Of a DNA stretch of 64,000 bases, positions 52,601 to 61,065 are shown piece after piece. The notes beneath the pieces were generated by a model. The model made no database searches and had not been told where the DNA came from. It saw only the letters and a list, made by a program, of their open reading frames with translations. The position numbers and the translations under genes were made by a program. Each line of letters begins with the position of its first letter. Positions within the stretch are counted from its first letter, which is position 1. Source of the DNA: CAMDTE01 sp964504345 (GTDB lineage: Bacteria > Bacteroidota > Bacteroidia > Flavobacteriales > Schleiferiaceae); the NCBI GenBank assembly GCA_964504345.1, contig CAZDDX010000001.1, positions 372,001 to 436,000 on the forward strand, written 5' to 3'.

Positions 52601-53999
52601 GCAGCTGAATGGCCTTGCCCTCAATCAACTTCGGCTGGAAGGACTGAATGCCCAAGCGGTGCAACGTTGGAGCGCGGTTCAAAAGCACGGGGTGCCCTTT
52701 CATCACGTTTTCCAAAATGTCCCAAACAACGGGTTCGCGCTTATCGATGATTTTCTTCGCCGATTTAACCGTTTTAACGATTCCGCGCTCAATCAACTTG
52801 CGAACCACAAACGGCTTGAACAATTCCGCCGCCATGTCCTTTGGCAAACCGCACTCGTGCAGCTTCAATTCCGGTCCAATAACGATTACGGAACGCGCAG
52901 AGTAGTCTACCCGCTTACCCAAAAGGTTTTGACGGAATCGACCCTGCTTGCCCTTTAAACTGTCGGACAAAGACTTCAAAGCACGATTGCTTTCCGTTTT
53001 CACGGCGCTTGCCTTGCGGGTGTTGTCAAACAAGCTATCAACAGCCTCCTGCAGCATGCGTTTTTCGTTGCGCAAAATGACTTCTGGAGCCTTGATTTCC
53101 AACAAACGCTTCAAACGGTTGTTGCGGATGATGACCCGACGGTACAAATCGTTCAAGTCGGAGGTTGCGAAGCGACCGCCGTCCAACGGAACCAATGGGC
53201 GCAATTCTGGCGGAATTACAGGGATCACCTTCATGATCATCCACTCCGGATTGTTCTCCATGCGCAGGTTGGCCTCGCGCAAGTTCTCCACCACCTGCAA
53301 ACGCTTGAGTGCCTCTTGCTTCCGCTGTTGGCTGGTCTCATTGTTTGCGCGGTGACGCAATTCGTAGGACAATTCGGCCAAATTCAAACGCTGCAAAAGC
53401 ATCAACAGGGCCTCGGCACCCATTTTCGCGATGAATTTATTGGGGTCGGTATCCTCCAAGAAGTTGTTGTCCTGCTTGGGCAAACGATCCAATGCGTCCA
53501 AATACTCTTCTTCTGTCAAGAATTGAAGCACCTGGAAGGATTTACCTTCGGCGTCCACGGCCAGACCCGGCTGGATTACCACGTAACGCTCGTAGTAAAT
53601 GATCATGTCCAACTTCTTGCTGGGCAATCCCAGTAAGTAGCCAATTTTATTCGGCAAGGAACGGAAGTACCAAATGTGCGCAACCGGTACCACCAAAGAG
53701 ATGTGACCAATCCGCTCGCGACGAACTTTCTTTTCCGTAACCTCTACCCCGCATCGGTCGCAAACAATCCCTTTGTATCGGATGCGCTTGTACTTGCCGC
53801 AGGCACATTCAAAATCCTTTACCGGACCAAAAATGCGCTCGCAGAACAAGCCATCACGCTCGGGCTTGTGCGTACGGTAGTTAATGGTTTCCGGCTTCAG
53901 AACCTCACCACTGGAACGCCCCAAGAGAAACTCTGGAGACGCCAAACTGATGGTAATGGAGTCAAATGAACCCGGGTTGTGATCAACTTTCGATTGCAT
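49695..53999 (-). CDS. rpoC: DNA-directed RNA polymerase subunit beta'
   Basis: The catalytic subunit that holds the active-site magnesium. The 1434-residue protein has the zinc ribbon CACGKYK...CDRCG near residue 65, the active-site motif NADFDGDQMAVH (about 474-485), and the bridge-helix and trigger-loop region. A long insertion and the second zinc site (CESKRGICAKCYGRN) are present. The ATG at 53999 gives the start MQSKVDHNPGSFDSITISLA; an upstream in-frame TTG at 54026 is less likely. It lies 31 nt after rpoB. Confidence 0.97.
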   Translation of the reverse strand: MQSKVDHNPGSFDSITISLASPEFLLGRSSGEVLKPETINYRTHKPERDGLFCERIFGPVKDFECACGKYKRIRYKGIVCDRCGVEVTEKKVRRERIGHISLVVPVAHIWYFRSLPNKIGYLLGLPSKKLDMIIYYERYVVIQPGLAVDAEGKSFQVLQFLTEEEYLDALDRLPKQDNNFLEDTDPNKFIAKMGAEALLMLLQRLNLAELSYELRHRANNETSQQRKQEALKRLQVVENLREANLRMENNPEWMIMKVIPVIPPELRPLVPLDGGRFATSDLNDLYRRVIIRNNRLKRLLEIKAPEVILRNEKRMLQEAVDSLFDNTRKASAVKTESNRALKSLSDSLKGKQGRFRQNLLGKRVDYSARSVIVIGPELKLHECGLPKDMAAELFKPFVVRKLIERGIVKTVKSAKKIIDKREPVVWDILENVMKGHPVLLNRAPTLHRLGIQSFQPKLIEGKAIQLHPLTCTAFNADFDGDQMAVHLPLGPAAILEAQILMLASHNILNPANGSPITVPSQDMVLGLYYMTKARKDAPEHPIKGEGKVFYSPEEVMIAYNEKAVDLHAIVKVRTRTVENGEHVIKLIETTVGRILFNQVVPVKVGYINELLTKKALRDIIADVLRKTDVPTTAKFLDDMKNLGYTNAFKGGLSFSLGDIVVPKEKESLIQGANEEVEGIFMNYNMGLITNNERYNQVIDVWTTTNARLTQAAMNHLIHDRQGFNPIYMMLDSGARGSKEQIRQLSGMRGLMAKPQKSGSGGGEIIENPIISNFKEGLSILEYFISTHGARKGLADTALKTADAGYLTRRLVDVAQDVIINEDDCGTLRGLEITPLKKNEEVVESLYDRILGRVALVDVIDPLTSEVYVESGSLINEPAAKAIADSPIEMVEVRSALTCESKRGICAKCYGRNLATAKPVQTGETVGVIAAQSIGEPGTQLTLRTFHVGGTAGNISEESRLLTRFAGKLELEEVRTVKGEDAEGNIIDIVIGRTGEVKVVDEKTGIAVQTSNIPYGSALRVKHGQKVDKGVEVCSWDPYNAVIVAETSGIIAYQDIVQGITYKVEIDEQTGFQDKVISDSRNKKLVPTLQIRDKKGGELKHYTLPLGAHLMVNDGEEIKAGKVLVKIPRRGAKSGDITGGLPRVTELFEARNPSNPAVVAEIDGTVSYGKIKRGNREIIIESRTGEQHRYLINLNKQILVQENDYVRAGHPLSDGAITPSDILAIQGPTKVQEYLVNEIQEVYRLQGVKINDKHFEVIVRQMMRKVEIQDSGDTLFLEGHLVHTSDFIEENDRIFDKKVVIDAGDSDELKEGMIINSRRLRDENSRLKRMDKREVTARDAEPATARVVLQGITRASLQTKSFISAASFQETTKVLNEAAVAGKVDTLDGLKENVIVGHRIPAGTGMKRYYTSIVGSKEDYDRMMASKEVDIEAAE

Positions 54000-54030
54000 A
54001 GGAATGCTTTTATTTTCTTCGTTCAAGCGT

Positions 54031-57000
54031 TCAATCCAAGGAAACTTTCAAGCCAAGACCTTGAAGTTCGTGCAACAATACGTTGAACGACTCTGGAATT
54101 CCAGGCTCGGGCATGCGATCGCCCTTCACAATGGCTTCGTACGTTTTGGCACGGCCCACCACATCGTCGGACTTCACAGTCAGGATTTCGCGCAGGATGT
54201 TGGATGCACCAAAGGCCTCCAACGCCCACACTTCCATTTCTCCAAAACGCTGTCCACCGAACTGAGCTTTACCGCCCAAAGGCTGCTGTGTGATCAACGA
54301 GTACGGTCCAATTGAACGTGCGTGCATCTTATCGTCCACCATGTGGCCGAGTTTCAGCATGTAAATCACACCAACGGTTGCCTTCTGGTCAAAACGGTCA
54401 CCCGTTCCACCATCGTACAAATGCGTATGACCGTACATCGGCAAGCCAGCGTCTGCCAACTCTGTTCCAATTTGATCCAAAGACGCTCCGTCAAAAATAG
54501 GCGTAGCGTACTTGCGGTCCAGCTTCATGCCGGCCCAACCCAACACGGTCTCGTAAATCTGACCAATGTTCATACGGGAAGGTACACCCAGCGGGTTCAA
54601 TACGATGTCCACCGGAGTTCCGTCCTCCAAGAAAGGCATGTCCTCTTCGCGAACGATTTTGGCCACAATACCCTTGTTTCCGTGGCGTCCGGCCATCTTA
54701 TCACCCACTTTCAGTTTGCGCTTCTTGGCTACAGTGACCTTGGCCAACTTCACAATACCGGCGGGCAATTCGTCTCCCACGCTGATGGTGAACTTCTTGC
54801 GGCGGTAAACCCCGGTCAAGTCACTTACCTTGATTTTGTAGTTGTGCAACAACTTGTCGATCAAGATATTCTTATCGGCATCCGTAGTCCAAACACCACC
54901 GGTCAGGTGGGTGTAGTCCTCTACGGCATTCAATACCTTTTGGGTAAACTTCGTGCCTTTCGGGATGATTTCTTCGTTCAAATCATTGGTAACGCCTTGG
55001 CTGGTTTTGCCGGCAACCAACTGACCCAACTTATCCAAGAAATTCACGCGCAACACCTCCAACTGAGATGCAAATTCCAATTCGAGCGTTTCCAACTCTT
55101 CCTTGTCCTTCTTGCGTTGGTTCTTGTCCTTCAAACTGCGGCTGAACAACTTCTTGTCGATCACCACACCGCTCAAAGATGGAGAAGCCTTCAATGAAGC
55201 GTCTTTCACATCGCCTGCCTTCTCGCCAAAGATGGCGCGCAACAACTTCTCTTCTGGAGACGGGTCGCTCTCGCCTTTCGGCGTGATTTTGCCGATCAGA
55301 ATATCGCCGGGCTTGATTTCCGCACCCACGCGAACAATTCCGTTCTCATCCAAATCTTTAGTGGCCTCTTCGCTGACGTTCGGAATATCCGCCGTCAATT
55401 CTTCCATACCCAACTTGGTGTCGCGCACTTCCAAAGAGTACTCGTCGATGTGCAATGAAGTGAAAATGTCTTCGCGGACCACGCGCTCGTTGATCACGAT
55501 AGCATCCTCAAAGTTGTATCCTTTCCAAGGCATGAACGCTACCAACAGGTTGCGGCCCAAAGCCAACTCCCCGCCTTGCGTTGCGTATCCTTCGCAAAGA
55601 ACCTGACCTTCTTCCACGCGCTCTCCCTTCACAACGATGGGGCGCAAGTTGATGGTAGTGCTTTGGTTGGTCTTCAAAAACTTCACCAACGGATACACCT
55701 TTACGTTGCTTTCAAAGCTAACCAGGGTATCCTCCTCGGTGCGGTCGTATGCAATGTGGATTTCGTTCGCATCCACGTACTGGACTGTTCCCAGACCTTC
55801 CGCGTTGATCAACACGCGCGAATCACGCGCCACTTGTTGCTCCAAACCGGTTCCAACAATCGGGGCTTCAGGACGCAACAAAGGCACGGCCTGACGCATC
55901 ATGTTGGATCCCATCAACGCTCGGTTGGCGTCGTCGTGCTCCAAGAAAGGAATCATCGACGCGGAAATCGAAGCGATTTGGTTTGGAGCCACGTCCATCA
56001 TGTCGATTTGCGTGGGTTCCATCATGGGGAAGTCGCCTTCGTCCCGAACTTTTACGCGCGGGTTAACAAAGGTTCCGTCCGCATTCAAGGCGGCGTTGGC
56101 CTGAGCAATGACGCGGTTTTCCTCTTGCTCAGCAGAAAGGTAAACGGGCGCATCCTTCAAGTTGACTTTACCGCCCTCGATCTTACGATAAGGGGTTTCG
56201 ATGAAGCCCATGGTATTCACCTTCGCGTAAACGCAGAGGGAAGAAATCAAACCGATGTTTGGACCTTCCGGCGTCTCGATGGGGCACAAACGTCCGTAGT
56301 GGGTGTAGTGAACGTCACGCACCTCAAATCCGGCACGCTCGCGGCTCAAACCACCGGGTCCGAGTGCAGAAAGACGACGCTTGTGCGTGATCTCCGCCAA
56401 CGGATTGGTCTGGTCCATGAACTGGCTCAACTGGTTCGTTCCAAAGAACGAATTAATGACGGAGCTCAGGGTTTTTGCATTGATCAAATCTATCGGCGTA
56501 AACACCTCGTTGTCGCGTACGTTCATTCGCTCACGGATGGTGCGAGCCATGCGGGCAAGACCAACGCCAAACTGATTGGCCAACTGCTCACCTACCGTGC
56601 GTACCCGACGGTTGGACAAGTGGTCAATATCGTCCACTTCCGCCTTCGAATTGATCAACTCGATCAAATAACGAACAATGGAAATGATGTCTTCTTTGGT
56701 CAGAACCTGAACCGAGTTGTCTATGTTCAATCCCAACTTTTGGTTCAACCGGTAACGACCTACGTCGCCCAAGTTGTAACGCTGCTCGGAGAAGAACAAC
56801 TTGTCGATGATGCCACGAGCCGTTTCTTCATCAGGCGCTTCTGCGTTCCGCAACTGACGGTAGATGTACTCCACCGCCTCGCGCTCGGAATTCGTTTGGT
56901 CCTTCTGCAAGGTGTTGTAAATGATGGCGTATTCGCCAGCCTCTACGTCGTCCTTGTGCAACAAAATAGCAGGAACATCGGCCTCCAGGATCATGTCCAA

Positions 57001-57837
57001 GTGCTCTTTTTCCAGAACCGTGTCGCGTTCCAAAATAACCTCGTTGCGCTCAATAGACACCACTTCTCCGGTATCCTCGTCTACGAAGTCTTCACGCCAA
57101 GATTTCAGCACGCGCGCCGCCAACTTGCGGTCCAACACACGCTTCAAACCTGCCTTGGAAACTTTAACTTCCTCGGCCAAGCCGAAGATCTCCAAAATGT
57201 CCTTGTCGCGCTCAAAACCGATTGCGCGGAACAACGTTGTCACCGGCAACTTCTTCTTCCGGTCGATGTACGCGTACATCACGTTGTTGATGTCCGTTGC
57301 AAATTCAATCCAGCTGCCCTTGAAAGGAATAATCCGAGCGGAGTACAACTTCGTGCCGTTGGCGTGGTAGCTCTGGCCAAAGAAAACGCCTGGAGAACGG
57401 TGCAACTGGGAAACCACCACGCGCTCTGCGCCATTCACGATGAACGTGCCGCGGGGGGTCATATAGGGAATAGTACCCAAATAAACGTCCTGAACGATGG
57501 TCTCGAAGTCCTCGTGTTCCGGATCGGTACAATACAATTTTAGGCGGGCCTTCAGCGGTACGCTGAAGGTCAATCCGCGTTGAATGCACTCCATTTCGGA
57601 GTAGCGTGGAGGATCGACAAAGTAGTCGATAAACTCCAGAACAAACTGATTCCGGGAGTCCGTAATCGGGAAGTTCTCTGCGAAGGTTTTAAAAAGTCCT
57701 TCGAGCTTTCGATCGTCCGGCTTTGTTTCGATTTGAAAAAAGTCACGGAACGACTTGATTTGGATGTCCAGAAAGTCCGGGCTGTCTGCCGGCGCAATAG
57801 TGGACGAGAAATTAATCCGAGGGGTTGCTTTCGCCAT
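54031..57837 (-). CDS. rpoB: DNA-directed RNA polymerase subunit beta
   Basis: The 1268-residue beta subunit, with the fork and rifampicin region (FFGTNQLSQFMDQTNPLAEI, then THKRRLSALGPGGLSRERAG) and the C-terminal GGKAQFGGQRFGEMEVWALE segment. The start at 57837 (MAKATPRINFSSTI) is chosen over an upstream GTG at 57846. It is separated from rplL by about 100 nt that include a strong terminator hairpin. Confidence 0.98.
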   Translation of the reverse strand: MAKATPRINFSSTIAPADSPDFLDIQIKSFRDFFQIETKPDDRKLEGLFKTFAENFPITDSRNQFVLEFIDYFVDPPRYSEMECIQRGLTFSVPLKARLKLYCTDPEHEDFETIVQDVYLGTIPYMTPRGTFIVNGAERVVVSQLHRSPGVFFGQSYHANGTKLYSARIIPFKGSWIEFATDINNVMYAYIDRKKKLPVTTLFRAIGFERDKDILEIFGLAEEVKVSKAGLKRVLDRKLAARVLKSWREDFVDEDTGEVVSIERNEVILERDTVLEKEHLDMILEADVPAILLHKDDVEAGEYAIIYNTLQKDQTNSEREAVEYIYRQLRNAEAPDEETARGIIDKLFFSEQRYNLGDVGRYRLNQKLGLNIDNSVQVLTKEDIISIVRYLIELINSKAEVDDIDHLSNRRVRTVGEQLANQFGVGLARMARTIRERMNVRDNEVFTPIDLINAKTLSSVINSFFGTNQLSQFMDQTNPLAEITHKRRLSALGPGGLSRERAGFEVRDVHYTHYGRLCPIETPEGPNIGLISSLCVYAKVNTMGFIETPYRKIEGGKVNLKDAPVYLSAEQEENRVIAQANAALNADGTFVNPRVKVRDEGDFPMMEPTQIDMMDVAPNQIASISASMIPFLEHDDANRALMGSNMMRQAVPLLRPEAPIVGTGLEQQVARDSRVLINAEGLGTVQYVDANEIHIAYDRTEEDTLVSFESNVKVYPLVKFLKTNQSTTINLRPIVVKGERVEEGQVLCEGYATQGGELALGRNLLVAFMPWKGYNFEDAIVINERVVREDIFTSLHIDEYSLEVRDTKLGMEELTADIPNVSEEATKDLDENGIVRVGAEIKPGDILIGKITPKGESDPSPEEKLLRAIFGEKAGDVKDASLKASPSLSGVVIDKKLFSRSLKDKNQRKKDKEELETLELEFASQLEVLRVNFLDKLGQLVAGKTSQGVTNDLNEEIIPKGTKFTQKVLNAVEDYTHLTGGVWTTDADKNILIDKLLHNYKIKVSDLTGVYRRKKFTISVGDELPAGIVKLAKVTVAKKRKLKVGDKMAGRHGNKGIVAKIVREEDMPFLEDGTPVDIVLNPLGVPSRMNIGQIYETVLGWAGMKLDRKYATPIFDGASLDQIGTELADAGLPMYGHTHLYDGGTGDRFDQKATVGVIYMLKLGHMVDDKMHARSIGPYSLITQQPLGGKAQFGGQRFGEMEVWALEAFGASNILREILTVKSDDVVGRAKTYEAIVKGDRMPEPGIPESFNVLLHELQGLGLKVSLD

Positions 57838-57877
57838 GGAACTCACCGCTTAGTAAAGGGAGGAATGGAAATAATGC

Positions 57878-57921
57878 AAAAAAGGGTTTAGGCCCCGGGG
57901 CACGCCCCGAGGACCTAAACC
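57878..57921 (-). terminator. Terminator/attenuator between rplL and rpoB
   Basis: A long imperfect hairpin on the minus strand. The outer stem GGTTTAGG/CCTAAACC (57921-57914 and 57892-57885) and inner G+C stem (57908-57905 with 57900-57897) leave one or two unpaired bases, and a run of six T residues follows (57883-57878). It should reduce but not abolish read-through into rpoBC, like the attenuator between rplL and rpoB in E. coli. Confidence 0.75.
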
Positions 57922-57940
57922 GTGAAGGGTGTTAGGTGGC

Positions 57941-58318
57941 TTACGCCAACTCAACCACAGCCCCAGCTTCTTCAAGCTGCTTCTTGAGGGCTTCGGCTTC
58001 GTCTTTGGAAACGCCTTCCTTGATCTTGCCAGGAGCGCCGTCAACGGCATCCTTAGCTTCTTTCAGACCAAGACCAGTCATTTCTTTAACCAACTTAACA
58101 ACAGCCAACTTGGAGGCACCTGCGTCCTTCAAGATCACGTCGAAAGAGGTCTTCTCTTCAGCAGCGGCAGCACCAGCACCGGCAGCAGGAGCAGCAACGG
58201 CTACAGCAGCTGCTGCAGGCTCGATGTTGTACTCCTCTTTCAGGTAGTTCGCCAATTCACTTACTTCTTTAACGGTGAGGTTCACCAGAGCATCACCGAG
58301 GGATTTGATATCCGCCAT
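57941..58318 (-). CDS. rplL: Ribosomal protein bL12 (L7/L12)
   Basis: A 125-residue stalk protein that recruits translational GTPases. The N-terminal dimerisation helix (MADIKSLGDALVNLTVKEVS) is joined by an Ala-rich hinge (EPAAAAVAVAAPAAGAGAAA) to the C-terminal domain ending KDEAEALKKQLEEAGAVVEL. It follows rplJ by 60 nt. Confidence 0.98.
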   Translation of the reverse strand: MADIKSLGDALVNLTVKEVSELANYLKEEYNIEPAAAAVAVAAPAAGAGAAAAEEKTSFDVILKDAGASKLAVVKLVKEMTGLGLKEAKDAVDGAPGKIKEGVSKDEAEALKKQLEEAGAVVELA

Positions 58319-58378
58319 TGTAGGGATTTTTTAACGTTTAATAAATTGCAACAGTTGGAAGCTGAGTGCGTACTAGGT

Positions 58379-58903
58379 TTAAGCGTTGCGGTCTTCCAAA
58401 GCCTTGACAAGACCCGCAACTTTTTGGCCGGCGCCGCTCTGCAAAGCAGAGATGACGTTTTTGGCCGGGCTCTGCAAAAGCAAGATGATGTCGCCGATCA
58501 TTTCTTCGCGTGACCTCAACGTTGCCAATGCCTCGAGCTGGGCATCACCAATGAATACCGCTTCATCGATGTAGGCACCTTTCAATAAGGGCTTATCCGA
58601 ACTTCTGCGGAATTCTTTGATCAAACGCGCAGGGGCATTGCCCTGCTCGGCGATCAAGATGCTCGTGTTCCCGTGAAGCTGGTCGTACAGGTCGTCAAAA
58701 TTCTTTGACGAACGCTCCATGGCCTTTTTCAACAGGGTATTCTTCACCACGGACAACTGAATGCCCTGCTTGGCGCACATGCGGCGCAAGTTGCTGGTAG
58801 ATTCGGCGTCCAGACCGGCGATATCGGCCAAGTAAACCGTGCTGGTTCCTTCCAACACACCCACCAATTCCTCAATCGCTTGATTTTTTTGCTCTTTCGT
58901 CAT
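58379..58903 (-). CDS. rplJ: Ribosomal protein uL10
   Basis: A 174-residue base protein of the ribosomal stalk. It begins MTKEQKNQAIEELVGVLEGT and contains LRRMCAKQGIQLSVVKNTLL (family core). It starts 10 nt after rplA, so no long leader of the E. coli L10 autoregulatory type is present. Confidence 0.98.
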   Translation of the reverse strand: MTKEQKNQAIEELVGVLEGTSTVYLADIAGLDAESTSNLRRMCAKQGIQLSVVKNTLLKKAMERSSKNFDDLYDQLHGNTSILIAEQGNAPARLIKEFRRSSDKPLLKGAYIDEAVFIGDAQLEALATLRSREEMIGDIILLLQSPAKNVISALQSGAGQKVAGLVKALEDRNA

Positions 58904-58913
58904 GGGGATTCAA

Positions 58914-59603
58914 TTAGAAGGTTTTCGTGTCCACAGCAACTCCAGGACCCATGGTTGGGCTCAAGAAGATGCTCTTAATGTAGGTTCCTTTCGCCGCTGA
59001 CGGCTTCATGCGAACCAACGTCTTTAGAACCTCTTCGGCATTCTCACGCAACTTGTCCGCCTCAAAAGAGACACGACCGATGCTGGCGTGTACAATACCG
59101 TAGCGATCCACCTTGAAGTCAATCTTACCGGCTTTTACCTCGGAAACGGCTTTGCCAATTTCCATGGTAACGGTACCGGTCTTCGGGTTTGGCATCAAAC
59201 CGCGTGGACCCAAAACACGGCCCAACGGTCCTAACTTACCCATAGCAGCAGGAACCGTGATGATGACATCAACGTCGGTCCAACCGTTCTTGATTTTGTC
59301 CAAGTACTCGTCCATGCCCACAAAATCAGCACCGGCTGCTTTTGCTTCTGCCTCCTTGTCTGGAGTTACCAAAGCCAAAACACGCACGGTTTTACCGGTT
59401 CCGTGGGGAAGACTTACCACGCCGCGGACCATTTGATTGGCCTTGCGGGGGTCTACACCCAAACGTACGGCCAAGTCAACGGAACCGTCAAATTTGGTCG
59501 TACTCACGTTCTTCACCAACGCAGTTGCGTCGGACAAAGCATACTGCTTGGTGATGTCCACCTTTGCTGCAGCTTCTTTCTGTTTTTTAGTCACTTGTGC
59601 CAT
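58914..59603 (-). CDS. rplA: Ribosomal protein uL1
   Basis: A 229-residue L1 protein of normal length, with LPHGTGKTVRVLAL, LGRVLGPRGLMPNPKTGTVT and the C-terminal MGPGVAVDTKTF. It is in the rplK-rplA-rplJ-rplL order, 19 nt after rplK. L1 autoregulation by binding the rplK leader is known in other bacteria; I could not confirm an L1 site here. Confidence 0.98.
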   Translation of the reverse strand: MAQVTKKQKEAAAKVDITKQYALSDATALVKNVSTTKFDGSVDLAVRLGVDPRKANQMVRGVVSLPHGTGKTVRVLALVTPDKEAEAKAAGADFVGMDEYLDKIKNGWTDVDVIITVPAAMGKLGPLGRVLGPRGLMPNPKTGTVTMEIGKAVSEVKAGKIDFKVDRYGIVHASIGRVSFEADKLRENAEEVLKTLVRMKPSAAKGTYIKSIFLSPTMGPGVAVDTKTF

Positions 59604-59622
59604 GATGCGGTCGTGTTACAGG

Positions 59623-60060
59623 TTAATTAGGCTTTTGGCCTGTCACGGTAATGCCCATGCTTCGCGCCGTTCCGGCGACCATGCTCATGGCAGATTCCAA
59701 GGTGAAACAGTTCAAGTCGGACATTTTGTCCTCAGCGATTGCCTTTACTTGATCCCAGGTTACCTTACCTACTTTCGTCCGGTTGGGGATGGCAGAGCCA
59801 CTCTTCAGTTTGGAAGCTTCCAACAACTGAACGGGTACAGGCGGGTTCTTGACGATAAAATCAAACGACTTATCGGCGTAAACCGTGATGACTACTGGGC
59901 AGAGTTTTCCTTGCTTTTCTTGTGTGCGTGCATTGAACTGCTTGCAGAATTCCATGATGTTTACCCCCTTCGCACCCAAGGCCGGACCTACGGGAGGAGA
60001 AGGGTTGGCAGCACCACCGCGAACCTGCAGCTTGATCATTGCGCTTACCTCTTTCGCCAT
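59623..60060 (-). CDS. rplK: Ribosomal protein uL11
   Basis: A 145-residue L11 protein, with LQVRGGAANPSPPVGPALGAK and the C-terminal rRNA-binding domain including AGTARSMGITVTG. Normal family length. About 93 nt separate it from nusG; that stretch contains no gene and no clear terminator. Confidence 0.98.
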   Translation of the reverse strand: MAKEVSAMIKLQVRGGAANPSPPVGPALGAKGVNIMEFCKQFNARTQEKQGKLCPVVITVYADKSFDFIVKNPPVPVQLLEASKLKSGSAIPNRTKVGKVTWDQVKAIAEDKMSDLNCFTLESAMSMVAGTARSMGITVTGQKPN

Positions 60061-60153
60061 TTCTTTGTTCTTACGTGGTTAACTCTCTGTGGAATTCAAT
60101 GGTCGCTCGTGTCGGAAGCCCACTCGTGACCGCAACGGGAATTCCGTCCGTTG

Positions 60154-60705
60154 TTATCCTTCTTTCTCTACTTGCATGAATCCAAGCTCCAACGGAGTTT
60201 TGCGGCCAAAAATCTTAACCGTAACCTCCACTTTGCGCTTTTCTTCAAAAATCTTTTCAACGGTGCCCGTAAAGTCACGGAACGGACCGTCAATAACTTT
60301 TACAGACTCACCGATCACAAACGGCACTGCAATGTGCTCTGCCGTTTCAGCCAATTCATCTACTTTACCGAGCATACGATTGACCTCGCTTTGACGCAAG
60401 GGAGTGGGTTCACCACCTTTGGCTTCACTCAAGAAACCAATCACACCCGTAACGTTCTTGATGGTGTGTACGGCTTCACCAGTGAGGATCAACTCCACCA
60501 TGATGTAGCCCGGGAAAAAATTGCGCTCTTTGAGCACCTTCTTGCCGTTGCGGATTTGGTACACCTTCTCGGTGGGAACCAAGATTTGTCCCATCAAGTC
60601 CGACAACCCAATACGGGTCATTTCGTTCTCAATGTAGGACTTGATCTTGTTCTCCTGGCCACTGATGGCCCGAACCACATACCATTTTTTACCCGACTCG
60701 CTCAT
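60154..60705 (-). CDS. nusG: Transcription termination/antitermination factor NusG
   Basis: A 183-residue NusG with an NGN domain (KKWYVVRAISGQENKIKSYI at its start, ERNFFPGYIMVEL) and a C-terminal KOW domain (GESVKVIDGPFRDFTGTVEK). It couples RNA polymerase to ribosome or Rho. The start lies 15 nt after secE. Confidence 0.97.
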   Translation of the reverse strand: MSESGKKWYVVRAISGQENKIKSYIENEMTRIGLSDLMGQILVPTEKVYQIRNGKKVLKERNFFPGYIMVELILTGEAVHTIKNVTGVIGFLSEAKGGEPTPLRQSEVNRMLGKVDELAETAEHIAVPFVIGESVKVIDGPFRDFTGTVEKIFEEKRKVEVTVKIFGRKTPLELGFMQVEKEG

Positions 60706-60720
60706 TTCTTATAGGGGGAC

Positions 60721-60915
60721 TTACGCAAACAGGGAATACAAGAAATCCAATGCACCTGCCAGCGACTTATCCATGGCAAATACGACCAAAGAAAAAACCA
60801 CAGAGGCCACAATAACCAACACGGTACTCTTCTGTAGTTCCGCCATCGTCGGCCAAGTAGAGTTCTTGGCGAATTCTTCGTAGGACGACTGCAAGTAGGT
60901 TTTCAATTTTTCCAT
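60721..60915 (-). CDS. secE: Preprotein translocase subunit SecE
   Basis: A 64-residue single-helix SecE: a short amphipathic N-terminus (EKLKTYLQSSYEEFAKNSTW) and a membrane helix near 27-48 (KSTVLVIVASVVFSLVVFAM). The start at 60915 avoids a longer frame that runs through the tRNA-Trp gene. It is 18 nt after tRNA-Trp. Confidence 0.95.
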   Translation of the reverse strand: MEKLKTYLQSSYEEFAKNSTWPTMAELQKSTVLVIVASVVFSLVVFAMDKSLAGALDFLYSLFA

Positions 60916-60933
60916 AACGATCGTTTTGCCTAG

Positions 60934-61004
60934 CACGGGTGGAGAGATTCGAACTCCCATCAAAGGTTTTGGAGACCTCTATTCTACCCTTGAACTACAC
61001 CCGT
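60934..61004 (-). tRNA. tRNA-Trp (CCA)
   Basis: A 71-nt cloverleaf: the 7-bp acceptor stem (ACGGGTG/CACCCGT) and the arms fit, with anticodon CCA in the loop CTCCAAA. The 3' CCA is not encoded. It sits between tuf and secE, the widespread tuf-trnW-secE-nusG order. Confidence 0.95.
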
Positions 61005-61011
61005 AAGTGGG

Positions 61012-61045
61012 AAAAGGTGCTCCGAGTTTGACCCCGGAACACCTT
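61012..61045 (-). terminator. Hairpin with short T-run between tuf and tRNA-Trp
   Basis: On the minus strand an 11-bp stem (61045-61035 with 61024-61014, one G-U pair), a 10-nt loop, and a run of four T residues at 61015-61012. This could be an attenuator after tuf or an mRNA processing signal that frees the tRNA. Confidence 0.6.
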
Positions 61046-61065
61046 GTCACCATTGATTCTGTGAA

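Noticed and set aside
55576..57543. Plus-strand ORF of 655 codons
   Set aside because: It is antisense to rpoB and very long, but reads as a shadow with no domain and no promoter or ribosome site.
60061..60153. L1-binding autoregulatory leader before rplK
   Set aside because: Some stem-like sequence exists, but I could not build a convincing L1-site structure by eye.
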